Notes under the pieces: model-generated
Seen by the model: only the letters and a program-made list of their open reading frames with translations
Told to the model about the DNA's origin: nothing
The model's database searches: none
Shown: positions 6,609 to 14,170 of the stretch, one piece after another
Position numbering within the stretch: the first letter of the stretch is position 1
Layout: each line of letters begins with the position of its first letter
Position numbers and translations under genes: made by a program
Assembly: GCA_027365835.1 (NCBI GenBank)
Contig: DAHXLU010000080.1
Span: forward strand, 1 to 35,105
DNA from: JAJZMA01 sp021850405
GTDB lineage: Bacteria; Chloroflexota; Dormibacteria; Aeolococcales; Aeolococcaceae
Length of the DNA: 35,105 nt
Direction of reading: 5' to 3'

Positions 6609-8783
6609 TTATGCGCCACACAGGGCTTCAGCCGCGTAGTAATGCATCTCCCGTGCCATGGAGCGGATTACCGAAGGGTCGTACCCAGGAACAGTCGCAT
6701 TCCTGATGCGGTCAATGGTTCCAACAAAATCGTCCACATCTGAACCAGTAGCTTCGATCATGGCGATGATCTCCCCGGCACTGTCCTGTCCAAGCCATCT
6801 CACGCCAATCTGGATCAGGTCAGCCTTGATCGCCTGGGTATCGATGTCGGGGTTGCCCTCGTCCTCGCCTGCGCCATCTGGCGCTTGGTCTTCGGCACTT
6901 GTGCTGCTGGCCAGCTCTGAGGCACTGCCAAAATCCACGTATATGGGGGGGGAGCCCTCCTCGCCAGCATCTGTGGCCTCCTGGACGGAGCCTGCAGCAG
7001 TGGCGTCTTCGGCCGGGGCAACTGTCTGCTGTGCGGGTTCAACGGGCCCGGTAGCCTCCAGGATGTCGAGTGCTCCATCAGACTCATTCCAGCTCTGGGC
7101 GGCTGCAAGGTTGGCAGGGTCAGGTTCAGCTGCTTTTGCCAGCCAGATCGCCTCTCCAGGATGTGGCAGCGGGCCATTCTCGGCTTCTTCAGGCACTTCT
7201 TCGGGTGTAGCCGTAGCACCGGAAATATCGCCTGTCTCCAGTGACGGGCCATCGCCGGCCCCAGCCATATAGTCACCATCTGATTCGGCTGCAGCCCCCT
7301 GGACTGTCCCACCCGCACTGCTTTCTGTGCCCAGGGCAGTTGCTGAATCGGCATCCGGAGGGGGCGACGCTACACCAGTTGTATCGGCCATGCCCGCATC
7401 CACAGAGGTTACATCGGCCACACCCTCCGCCTGGGCTGTTGTGTGGGAAGATTCTCCTCCAGCTGGCTCCGGTAGCGATACAGTCCCGGGTTCCGCTCCT
7501 GTCTCCAGCTCTGTTTCCAGAAGCGGTGGCGCTGTGGCTGGGGGAGGACCAGCTGGGCTGGCGGGTCCGGACAGCCAGGCGGCTGGGGGCTCTGCTGGCG
7601 CTGACGGAGCAGGAGTGGCACCAGATGCCTCGGCAAGATAGTCAATGTCGGGCGCCACGGACTTGGCAGCGGTGCCCCTGGCAGTGGTTTTCTTTTTGCT
7701 GCTACTGGCAGCAGAGGCTTTCCCAGCTGTGCTTTTGGTAGCTTCGGCTGCAACGGCGGTTGAGGTGTCTTCCACGTACTGGTGCACCATCGCGTCGACC
7801 TTCGGACCGGCGGCCTTGACGGCAGCACCCTGCATGATTGTGACGGTGCCTGGCTGTGACAGGTACTCGAGCAGGCTCTCCCTGCTTGTCTTTATGGTCC
7901 GGTCCTTGCCAGACCATGTCCCGACCAGCTGCCCCATGGTGATGATCCCCACGCACCGGTCAGTCTTGGTCGTGATGGAGATGACTGTGTTGCGCATGGA
8001 GCTCTCGATCCCGGCAAGCATCGTCTCCGGGCGCAGCCAGGTGCTATCCAGCATTGCATGGCTCACTGGGGTTCGCCAGAGGAGTGAGATCGCCTCGGCG
8101 GTAGCCTCGTCGGGCATCTTGTAACCGGACAGGGAGCCCTTGCTGGCGCCAATCATGGCCATGCCAGCCGCTTCGCCGTAGAACGTATCTTCTTCGTCTA
8201 CCCATAGGGCATCGATCATCGTTCCATGGACTACTATCGCCACTGCCTTCAGCTTCGGGGCAGTAAGTACCACCAGGGAGGGCGGCAGCTTGGGGGTCAG
8301 GACATCCAGATGGACCACATGGGCGTCCGCATCAGCCCACATCGAAGGGCCCACTGGCAGCAGCGGAAATTCTTCCAGTGGAATTTTTGGACCTTGCGGT
8401 ATCTCTGCATAGAGAGGATCCTCGTTTAGCCCACCACTCGTGCGGTCGGGCACGTCATCGCTCTTTGTTCCTGCAAGAAGGGCGAACGGGGCTATGAGCT
8501 CTTCCATTGAGCAGTCCAGGGTCTCGTTGCGGACCACCTCCTTGCGCCAGTTCGAGATCTGGAACTGGGACGGGAGCCGCATGGCCAGTTCAGCAAGGGC
8601 GGCCTGCCCCTCCAGGTGGGTCCCATCCTCCCCATCGTAGACGGCATGGTTGGGCTGCCCAAATACCAGGTAGATGGTAGCCTTGCCCTCTGCCCATTCA
8701 AAGTCCATCGCCCCGCTTCGGTACGAGTCCTTGGCGGCCGACAGTTGTCGCAGTAGCTTTACGAACGATCCAGTGTGAGCCAT
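6609..8783 (-). CDS. PATAN/DUF4388-like multidomain protein with long acidic linker, 724 aa
   Basis: Residues 1-100 resemble the PATAN (DUF4388) fold. A helix (FVKLLRQLSAAKDSYRSGAM) is followed by strands with IYLVFGQPNHAVYDGEDG, then a helix and FQISNW. Two further segments (about 155-230 with AVAIVVHGTMIDALWVDEED, and about 250-325 with DRCVGIITMGQLVGTWSGKD) repeat the same pattern, suggesting three degenerate copies. Residues about 370-640 are an Ala/Pro/Glu/Ser-rich, very acidic, probably disordered linker. A 75-residue helical domain closes the protein (DLIQIGVRWLGQDSAGEI onward). PATAN domains are linked to response regulators, small GTPases and type IV pilus control in other bacteria. 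The ATG at 8783 has no Shine-Dalgarno sequence and lies 9 bases from a TAGAAT box. It is divergent from parA with only 25 bp between them, and upstream of the membrane-anchored helical protein. Function is not known. The domain call is by eye. Confidence 0.65.
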   Translation of the reverse strand: MAHTGSFVKLLRQLSAAKDSYRSGAMDFEWAEGKATIYLVFGQPNHAVYDGEDGTHLEGQAALAELAMRLPSQFQISNWRKEVVRNETLDCSMEELIAPFALLAGTKSDDVPDRTSGGLNEDPLYAEIPQGPKIPLEEFPLLPVGPSMWADADAHVVHLDVLTPKLPPSLVVLTAPKLKAVAIVVHGTMIDALWVDEEDTFYGEAAGMAMIGASKGSLSGYKMPDEATAEAISLLWRTPVSHAMLDSTWLRPETMLAGIESSMRNTVISITTKTDRCVGIITMGQLVGTWSGKDRTIKTSRESLLEYLSQPGTVTIMQGAAVKAAGPKVDAMVHQYVEDTSTAVAAEATKSTAGKASAASSSKKKTTARGTAAKSVAPDIDYLAEASGATPAPSAPAEPPAAWLSGPASPAGPPPATAPPLLETELETGAEPGTVSLPEPAGGESSHTTAQAEGVADVTSVDAGMADTTGVASPPPDADSATALGTESSAGGTVQGAAAESDGDYMAGAGDGPSLETGDISGATATPEEVPEEAENGPLPHPGEAIWLAKAAEPDPANLAAAQSWNESDGALDILEATGPVEPAQQTVAPAEDATAAGSVQEATDAGEEGSPPIYVDFGSASELASSTSAEDQAPDGAGEDEGNPDIDTQAIKADLIQIGVRWLGQDSAGEIIAMIEATGSDVDDFVGTIDRIRNATVPGYDPSVIRSMAREMHYYAAEALCGA

Positions 8784-8808
8784 AGATCATATATTCTACC
8801 CTACAGAT
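8784..8808. promoter_or_regulatory. Compact divergent promoter of the PATAN-like gene and parA
   Basis: Only 25 bp separate two divergent ATG codons. On the minus strand TAGAAT (8798-8793) ends 9 bases before the ATG at 8783. On the plus strand TATATT (8790-8795) ends 13 bases before the ATG at 8809. Neither gene has a Shine-Dalgarno sequence. The boxes overlap, so the mRNAs would be leaderless or nearly so and initiation would be mutually exclusive. No good -35 boxes are seen. Confidence 0.45.
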
Positions 8809-9597
8809 ATGCCTGCAGAGATCATCACAGTTACGTCACTCAAGGGTGGGGTCGGCAAGACCACCACGTCCTACGCGCTCGCAGCAGCAGCGGCAGCTTC
8901 GGGTTTGCGTGTAATCGCCATAGACCTCGACCCCACCGGAGGACTGAGTAACGCGCTTGAGAAGGCCAAGCGTTCAGTCACGATTGCTGATGTGCTAAGG
9001 GGCCGGGTGGCACTCAAGGATGCCCTGATTGACCATCCTCTGGGTATCAAGACTGTGTGCGGCCACCGGAGCCTAAACCACGAATCCCTTCTCCAGGGGC
9101 AGTTGAGTGCCCTCATTGCCCCGGTGCGCATGGATGCAGACATCATTCTCCTTGACACGCATCCCCATGAGCCATCTCTGATTGGCCCGATGGGCGTTGC
9201 CGATCGTATCGTGATTCCTACCGCCCTGGATATCCTTTCCCTGCGCGCTGGAGCCCAGACCGTAGGACTGGCACAGCAGATTGGTGTTCTCGAGAAGATA
9301 AGGGGGATTGTGGTCACCAATGCAAAGCGGCCCCTCTCCCGGACTACCGAGGCCATACTTAGTGGCCTGACCCAGACCGGCCTTGCATTTGAGACTATCC
9401 TCTGGTTCTCCTCCGGGTGGATCGTGGCTACATCTGGAAAAGGCGAGCTGCCCGATCCAGTTCTTCTGGCGGAGGCACAGGCCCTGTTGCGTGAGGTGGG
9501 GAGCAGGCCAGCACCTGTGGATGCGCTGCGTGGCTTTGTAAAGCTGGCACAGGGACGAGCCCCAGGTCAGGCAGCTCCTCCGGTAGCGCCGCATTAA
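8809..9597 (+). CDS. ParA/MinD-type ATPase
   Basis: The 262-aa protein carries the deviant Walker A LKGGVGKTTT (residues 11-20, with the signature Lys), IDLDPTGGLS (38-47) and the Walker B strand IILLDTHPH (112-120). These identify the SIMIBI ParA/Soj/MinD class, which positions DNA or protein cargo by ATP-driven dimerisation on nucleoid or membrane. There is no N-terminal receiver domain, which argues against CpaE/TadZ. There is no obvious C-terminal amphipathic MinD helix either. The DTHPH motif replaces the more usual D-x-P-P. The ATG lacks a Shine-Dalgarno sequence and directly follows a TATATT box. Partner candidates nearby are the divergent PATAN-like protein and the ParB-like protein at 10242-10766. 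No parS-like palindrome was found in the window, so a cargo-positioning role is as likely as chromosome partitioning. Confidence 0.88.
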   Translation: MPAEIITVTSLKGGVGKTTTSYALAAAAAASGLRVIAIDLDPTGGLSNALEKAKRSVTIADVLRGRVALKDALIDHPLGIKTVCGHRSLNHESLLQGQLSALIAPVRMDADIILLDTHPHEPSLIGPMGVADRIVIPTALDILSLRAGAQTVGLAQQIGVLEKIRGIVVTNAKRPLSRTTEAILSGLTQTGLAFETILWFSSGWIVATSGKGELPDPVLLAEAQALLREVGSRPAPVDALRGFVKLAQGRAPGQAAPPVAPH

Positions 9598-9823
9598 TCG
9601 CATTATTACTGGTTAATACTGGGAACATCGGATAGGGCGCGTAATCCCCGTGCGCGCAGGGCGTGATGGGGTGAGGTGAATCTGGGTGTTTGCACAGGTT
9701 GCCTGTCGGGGTCGCATTGTCATCAGGCAGTCATCTGTTTTGGATGCATATCTGACGTTTTTGTTGCATCTGTCAGATTCCTCATCCGCAATAGCTGAAA
9801 TCTGCTGTCCCTGGCGCAAGGAT

Positions 9824-10132
9824 TTACCTGAATAACGATGGCCACCAGCGGGTCTGCAGCTCACCCTGGGATGGCATCGAGGCGATCCTTGTCTGGGATT
9901 CCAGCTGTATCAGCCGCCGTCTCAGCGAGCTGATCTCCTGCTGTAGCATCGAATTTTCCTCTTGCGCTGCCCGCAGTGCCAGGGAGATCGTCCTGTCGTC
10001 TGCCTCGGGGATCTCATCCTCCCCCTCGGGTGTCGGCCGGGGGCGGGAGAGCAGCCGGGCCTGCTGGTCAGTCATGAGGTCCAGGAAGGCCCACTGCTCC
10101 TCAAGTTCATCTTTCCGGTCAGCTGGATTCAT
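9824..10132 (-). CDS. Small coiled-coil hypothetical protein, about 102 aa
   Basis: From the ATG at 10132 the protein is polar: an acidic, proline-bearing first half (PTPEGEDEIPEADD) precedes a clear heptad-like helix (ISLALRAAQEENSMLQQEIS, then LRRRLIQLE). It ends in a basic, aromatic tail (RWWPSLFR). The frame continues upstream to a GTG at 10213, but the extra residues look non-coding (Leu-rich run plus Cys). No start has a good Shine-Dalgarno sequence. It lies between parA (convergent) and the parB-like gene (same strand, 109 bp upstream), so it may be an adaptor in this group. No family is recognised. Confidence 0.6.
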   Translation of the reverse strand: MNPADRKDELEEQWAFLDLMTDQQARLLSRPRPTPEGEDEIPEADDRTISLALRAAQEENSMLQQEISSLRRRLIQLESQTRIASMPSQGELQTRWWPSLFR

Positions 10133-10241
10133 GGCGCAGAAGTACAGAAGGAGTAATGCAGATAGTTGAGCCCAGCTGTGACTACCTCTCTCAGCTCCAG
10201 GGACGCCAGGCACGTATGTAGCGTTGTACTGCCGTAGCAGG

Positions 10242-10766
10242 TCATAGGTCTACGCTGAGCTGTCCCGATCCCAGAGTAGGGTATGTGATATGAAACTGCG
10301 GTATGGACGCAAGCAGCGTATTTATCTCTTTGGTGGTAAAGCCAGCTGATGCGGCGATAACCCTGAACTCCTTTCTCACAACTGCGGTCGCACCGGTGCG
10401 CGCCAGCGCACTCCATGTGCCAGCGATGAGCGCTGCCTTTGGGTCCATGTTTCTGGCAATAGCAGGGAGCGTACTGATACCCAGCAGGTGCGCTGCAGCC
10501 AGCCTTTGCATCCCCTGGATTACGACAAACCCGCCAGCCGGCAGCGCGTCTCCGACAGGCATAAGTAGCAGCGGTTCCAGGATCCCGTGAGCGGCAACGC
10601 TTTCCAGGAGTGCATTGTTGACTGGTGGGCAGTAATGGACAGGATCGGGTCGCGGCATGGTCTTGCTGGTTGAAACCTGTTCAATGAAGGTCTGACTGGT
10701 TGGCTCCAGCCAGCGCGTAAGCATTGAGGTGCTGTGTCCTGTTCGGGCCCCTCCGTCGACTGGCAT
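10242..10766 (-). CDS. ParB/Srx-fold (ParB N-terminal-like) protein with degenerate signature
   Basis: The 174-aa protein has a polar N-terminus (1-45) and a ParB-like domain at about 50-115. SVAAHGILEPLLLMPVG matches the 'gqiePl-v' box, and FVVIQGMQRLAAAHLLGIS occupies the place of the canonical 'yelIaGeRRlrAaklLG' box, followed by TLPAIA. In ParB proteins the GERR motif contacts CTP; here it reads GMQR, so nucleotide use may be lost or altered. A short helical region ends the protein, too small for the usual HTH plus dimerisation domains. The start is well set: ATG at 10766 with AGGAG 7 bases upstream. It could be a ParA-regulating fragment, a plasmid-type ParB relic, or another member of the ParB/sulfiredoxin fold. 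Confidence 0.72.
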   Translation of the reverse strand: MPVDGGARTGHSTSMLTRWLEPTSQTFIEQVSTSKTMPRPDPVHYCPPVNNALLESVAAHGILEPLLLMPVGDALPAGGFVVIQGMQRLAAAHLLGISTLPAIARNMDPKAALIAGTWSALARTGATAVVRKEFRVIAASAGFTTKEINTLLASIPQFHITYPTLGSGQLSVDL

Positions 10767-11142
10767 CTTGCACTCCTGATTTGTATACAGCTTTGATAAT
10801 CCCCCCGGCGATCGGATAAAAACCTGCCTGTTTCCAAACTGTTCCAGTGATGTGACAGCTGTTTTAATGGGTGGTGCCGGCTCTTGGGGAGCGCCTCGAC
10901 TACATCTGGAATAAACACGCGGCTGTTACAGGAAGCTGCTGCCGCTGTCGTTGCTGGAAGGCATCGCGCGTGCACTTTGCTCCTCACGTGACTATGCATC
11001 ACCATTGGGATGGGACTGTCACCATAGCGCGACATGGGCGCCTCTGGATGGTCAGATGCCATGGGGAATAATGGCAAAAGGGGTGGTTGCGCACAGTGGC
11101 GGCGTGGACCATTGGCCCTGGTCAAGATGGGGAGTGTGGAAG
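10767..11142. other. 376-bp region between divergent genes, no gene recognised
   Basis: This holds the promoters of the ParB-like gene (minus) and the 150-aa gene (plus). A TATACA box lies on the minus strand about 20 bases before the ParB-like start. The plus-strand frame that begins at 10951 merges into the 150-aa gene, but its upstream part has no ribosome-binding site and is Trp/His/Cys-rich. I take it as non-coding. Confidence 0.5.
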
Positions 11143-11595
11143 ATGGAACTGCGCAGGAAAAGCGAGGTTGCAGGCGGCGACCACACTGTGCCCGAGCCGC
11201 AAGGGGTGTCTGCCCGGCGGGGGCGTGAGGTGTTGCCTGACAGCGATGCACTGGTTGAGTCTTTTGGCCTAATCGCTGGGGCTTCGTACCGGATCGCATA
11301 TTCCGTTGGTACTGCCAGAAGCAGGCGTCTGACCCGTAGCACCGCTATCTTTGAGGGTAGGGGAGTGCAGAAGGCATGGAATGGAGCGTCGGTGGAGTGC
11401 CTGAGGTTTCGGCTGCCCCATGGCCGCGAGATTGTACTGCTGCAGCACCAGCTTGTGGACGTGCGTGCCTCTACACGCAATGAGCGGGGGCAGTGGGTCC
11501 TGCAGGATAGTGGCGCTCCGAGGCGACGTGTTGCCCATTCAGTTCCAGCGATCGATCCATCCGCGCCCGGCTGGGCGCATCTGCTGTCTCGCTAG
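11143..11595 (+). CDS. Hypothetical protein with small beta domain, 150 aa
   Basis: The ATG at 11143 is chosen for the GGGGAG Shine-Dalgarno sequence at 11129-11134; upstream in-frame starts lack one. Residues 1-40 are basic and polar. Residues about 45-110 form a likely small beta-barrel (ASYRIAYSVGTARSRRLTRS, then FEGR, LRFRLPHGREIVLLQHQLVDVR), and the rest is polar. The pattern of strands resembles short proteins of Actinobacteria and Chloroflexota that begin Y-R-V-x-Y and end in a strand plus V-x-x-V-x. I cannot name a family or role. It is convergent with the response regulator at 11769-12587. Confidence 0.6.
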   Translation: MELRRKSEVAGGDHTVPEPQGVSARRGREVLPDSDALVESFGLIAGASYRIAYSVGTARSRRLTRSTAIFEGRGVQKAWNGASVECLRFRLPHGREIVLLQHQLVDVRASTRNERGQWVLQDSGAPRRRVAHSVPAIDPSAPGWAHLLSR

Positions 11596-11768
11596 GGCAG
11601 CTTTGCAAGGGCCCCACCAGCTTCTCCATAGGCTGGCAACTCATGCGCCGAAAGCTCACACGCGCAAACACACGTTGCAGTGTTGCTGACGGGAGATAGC
11701 CTTCGTACTGGTCTGCAGAGCAGAGAGTCGCTACCAGAGCCTGTAACTCGTGCCCAGAAAGCCAGGCA

Positions 11769-12587
11769 CTAGCCTTGCTGGAGCTGGATCACGCCATCGT
11801 CTGGCGGCTCGTCACCGGCCTGGGCAAGTCTGCCAGTTAGCCCACGACGTTCGAACCTGTAGCCTATTCCGGCCACCGAGTGGATATAGGTGGGGCGCGG
11901 CCCGGCGGGCTCTATCTTCCGGCGCAGGCGGTAGACATGTGCATCAACGCTTCTCATGTCGAGGTCAGTACCCTGGCCCCATACCTTCTGTATCATCTCC
12001 CCACGCGAGATCACCCTTCCTGGCGATGCGGAAAGCAGTGCCAGTAGGTCGAATTCGGTTGGAGTAAGCCTGACCGGTACTCCATCCCGCAGAACCTCAT
12101 GGCGGCTGACATCTACCACCAGTCCAGGAAATTTTACCCTGCCTGGACGGAGTACGGATTGACTTGAGCGTTGCCGGCGCAACTTGGCATTGATACGGGC
12201 AGCCAGCTCGCGCAGTTCAAATGGCTTTGCGATGTAGTCATCAGCGCCAATCTCCAGACACACGACAACGTCCACCGGATCTGAGCTGGACGAGACAATC
12301 AGGATTGGAATATCAATGCCAACCGCCCTTAGGCGTCGGCACACGTCAAAGCCAGTTACACCAGGCAGGTGCAGGTCCAGCACAATCAGGTCGGCATCAG
12401 TCTGGGAAGCGACCTGAATACCTTCTACGCCGTCAAATGCAGCATGGACCGAGTAGCCATCCTGCTTGCCAAGCACGGCGAGGATGTCATGCATTGCCGG
12501 ATCATCGTCAATCACTATGATGCTTGCCTCTGCTGGTACAGAACTGCGGGACGGGCCAGCGCCCCCACGTGCCTCGGGCTCTATCAT
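11769..12587 (-). CDS. OmpR/PhoB-family response regulator
   Basis: The 272-aa protein has a receiver domain at about 22-135 with acidic pocket IDDD (26-29), phospho-acceptor Asp 71 (IVLDLHLPG), Ser near 100 and Lys 121 (AKPF). A winged-helix DNA-binding domain spans about 148-248, with LTPTEFDLLALLSASPGRVI, the recognition-helix region SVDAHVYRLRRKIE and the YIHSVAGIGYRF ending. A polar N-terminal extension of 20 residues and a 25-residue C-terminal tail are unusual additions. The ATG at 12587 has GGGAGG 7-8 bases upstream. It follows the histidine kinase gene on the same strand and overlaps the stop of a 33-codon ORF by four bases, so this is a kinase-regulator operon. Confidence 0.93.
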   Translation of the reverse strand: MIEPEARGGAGPSRSSVPAEASIIVIDDDPAMHDILAVLGKQDGYSVHAAFDGVEGIQVASQTDADLIVLDLHLPGVTGFDVCRRLRAVGIDIPILIVSSSSDPVDVVVCLEIGADDYIAKPFELRELAARINAKLRRQRSSQSVLRPGRVKFPGLVVDVSRHEVLRDGVPVRLTPTEFDLLALLSASPGRVISRGEMIQKVWGQGTDLDMRSVDAHVYRLRRKIEPAGPRPTYIHSVAGIGYRFERRGLTGRLAQAGDEPPDDGVIQLQQG

Positions 12588-12685
12588 GATGCGCCTCCCG
12601 CCTCGTATTTGCCGTGGTTCCAGTTGGCGGCTGTGCCGAGACTGTCTGTGGGTTTTGCATGGTCCATAAAGTGGAAGTAATTCAT
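12584..12685 (-). CDS. Small ORF (33 aa) wedged between histidine kinase and response regulator
   Basis: The ATG at 12685-12683 lies 10 bases after the kinase stop. The frame runs 33 codons to a TGA that overlaps the regulator ATG as ATGA. The peptide starts MNYFHFMDHAKPTDSLGTAA and is rich in His, Asn and aromatic residues, ending in Gly/Ala/Ser. An AGG with weak Shine-Dalgarno potential lies 8-10 bases before the ATG. The exact fit between the two genes suggests translation through the gap, either as a coupling leader for the regulator or as a real small protein. No transmembrane segment is seen. Chance cannot be excluded at this length. Confidence 0.45.
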   Translation of the reverse strand: MNYFHFMDHAKPTDSLGTAANWNHGKYEAGGAS

Positions 12686-12695
12686 GGCATCTGAC

Positions 12696-14051
12696 CTATA
12701 CATGTCCAGGCAAGGCGATAATGAAGGTGTTGCCGCGTACATGTGCGTTGTCTATCCAGATGTCGCCACCCATCCGCTCTATCAGCTGTCGGGCCAGATA
12801 CAGTCCCACACCAAATCCTTCCCGCTGGCGTACCAGAGGTGACTCCACCTGATAGAACGAGGCAAATACCCGCTCCACCTGATTGTCGGGGATCCGGCGG
12901 CCATGGTCCGATATGGCAATCTGGACCTTGCTGCCTACTTTTGTCGCAGCAATCTCGACCGGTTCTGTCTCCGGCGAGAATTTTATCGCATTGTCTACCA
13001 GGCAGGAAAGCACCAGCGCCAGCCGATCCGGGTCCGCGAGAACATGCTGCGCCTTGTCATCTACCTTGCAGAGGAATCTGCTGCGGTCGGTTGTTTCCAC
13101 AAACCTTGAGAGGACATCTGTGAAGATATCGTCAAGGCTAACTGCGCTTGACTTGATCCTGATCTCCCCGGATTCCAGCTGTGCTATCGAAAGCAGGTTT
13201 TCCGTCAGCCGGGCAAGGTGCTCTGTTTCCTGCCGCAGTTCAGCAAAGCCCTCTGCGCGGGCATCTTCTGGCAGTTTGTCTCCGGCTTCGTGCATTAAGG
13301 TTAGCCACGCCTTGATCTTGGTGAGAGGTGTGCGCAATTCGTGTGAGGCGAGCATCATAAAGTCGCTTTTCACACGATCGACGTCCTGCCGCTCAAGGAT
13401 CGCACTATGCTCCAGCTCAAAGGTGTGAGTGAGCTGTTTTTCCCGGGCATGGATCATCTCCCGGGAGAGCAGGCCTGTCGTTAGGGCTACTACAAAATAG
13501 AGAAACAGGTGCGAGGCGAACGAATCCCCGGTGGCAGCAGACAGGGTGCCCCCGTCTGCAAGGCCGGACCCGAGGTAGAGCAGACTGATGATGGTCGCAT
13601 TCACGAGACTCCCCACGAGACTGTAACGCAGGCTGCTTGCGATGATGACGACGTAGAACGTTATCCCGAAGTTCGAGCTAAAGCCTCCTGTTAGGTATAC
13701 GAGGGCAGTGGCGACGATTATGTCGACTGCCGTCATGCCGTAGCGCATCCAGGCATTGGGGATGGTGTGTGCCACAAGGGCAAGCGTCTGGGCAAGGTTG
13801 AAGAGAGCCCACCCGCCCAGGATCAGGTCGATCTCAGCGCGCCCCTGGCTGGGCTGCCCTGGAAAATTGGCGGTTACGGCCGCAAAGACCAGAACGAACC
13901 AGCGTCCCAGTTCAATGATGCGTTCGGTGCCCTGGCGCCGGTCACGCTCAAGGACATCTCTCAGCTCATCTGTGCGCCCGATTTTGGGTGTGTTTGTGCT
14001 GCTCCTCGCCGCCGCCGCACTCTCAGATGGGGCGCCTGCCATCTCAGTCAC
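12696..14051 (-). CDS. Membrane sensor histidine kinase (HisKA, six-helix sensor)
   Basis: The 451-aa protein begins with a polar N-terminus (1-45). About five or six transmembrane helices follow between residues 48 and 195, with almost no extracellular loop. A coiled linker then leads to the HisKA domain with phospho-His 237 (ASHELRTPLTKIKAWL). The HATPase domain shows the N-box LVDNAIKFSP (Asn 354), G1 SDHGRRIP (382-388) and G2 GFGVGLYLA (412-420). In G1 the second glycine of D-x-G-x-G is Arg, which is uncommon. The start is GTG (14051-14049) with GGGGG about 8 bases upstream; an ATG three codons later is the alternative. The kinase is presumably the partner of the OmpR-type regulator downstream. 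The integral-membrane sensor suggests a membrane-borne or hydrophobic signal. Confidence 0.92.
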   Translation of the reverse strand: MTEMAGAPSESAAAARSSTNTPKIGRTDELRDVLERDRRQGTERIIELGRWFVLVFAAVTANFPGQPSQGRAEIDLILGGWALFNLAQTLALVAHTIPNAWMRYGMTAVDIIVATALVYLTGGFSSNFGITFYVVIIASSLRYSLVGSLVNATIISLLYLGSGLADGGTLSAATGDSFASHLFLYFVVALTTGLLSREMIHAREKQLTHTFELEHSAILERQDVDRVKSDFMMLASHELRTPLTKIKAWLTLMHEAGDKLPEDARAEGFAELRQETEHLARLTENLLSIAQLESGEIRIKSSAVSLDDIFTDVLSRFVETTDRSRFLCKVDDKAQHVLADPDRLALVLSCLVDNAIKFSPETEPVEIAATKVGSKVQIAISDHGRRIPDNQVERVFASFYQVESPLVRQREGFGVGLYLARQLIERMGGDIWIDNAHVRGNTFIIALPGHV

Positions 14052-14170
14052 GAGTCCGCCCCCTGGGCTCTCTGGACTCTATTAATCATCATCTCTGTCA
14101 CAGCCTAGACGGTCGGGCGCAGTTACGGGGCGACAGACTGTTTACACGATTGACACGGGTCCATCACGGC

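Noticed and set aside
9613..9864. 83-codon minus ORF downstream of the coiled-coil protein gene
   Set aside because: It overlaps the end of a better-supported gene in another frame and has unnatural composition.
10871..11071. 66-codon plus ORF before the 150-aa gene
   Set aside because: It is Cys/His/Trp-rich, with no ribosome-binding site and no recognisable pattern except at the very end.
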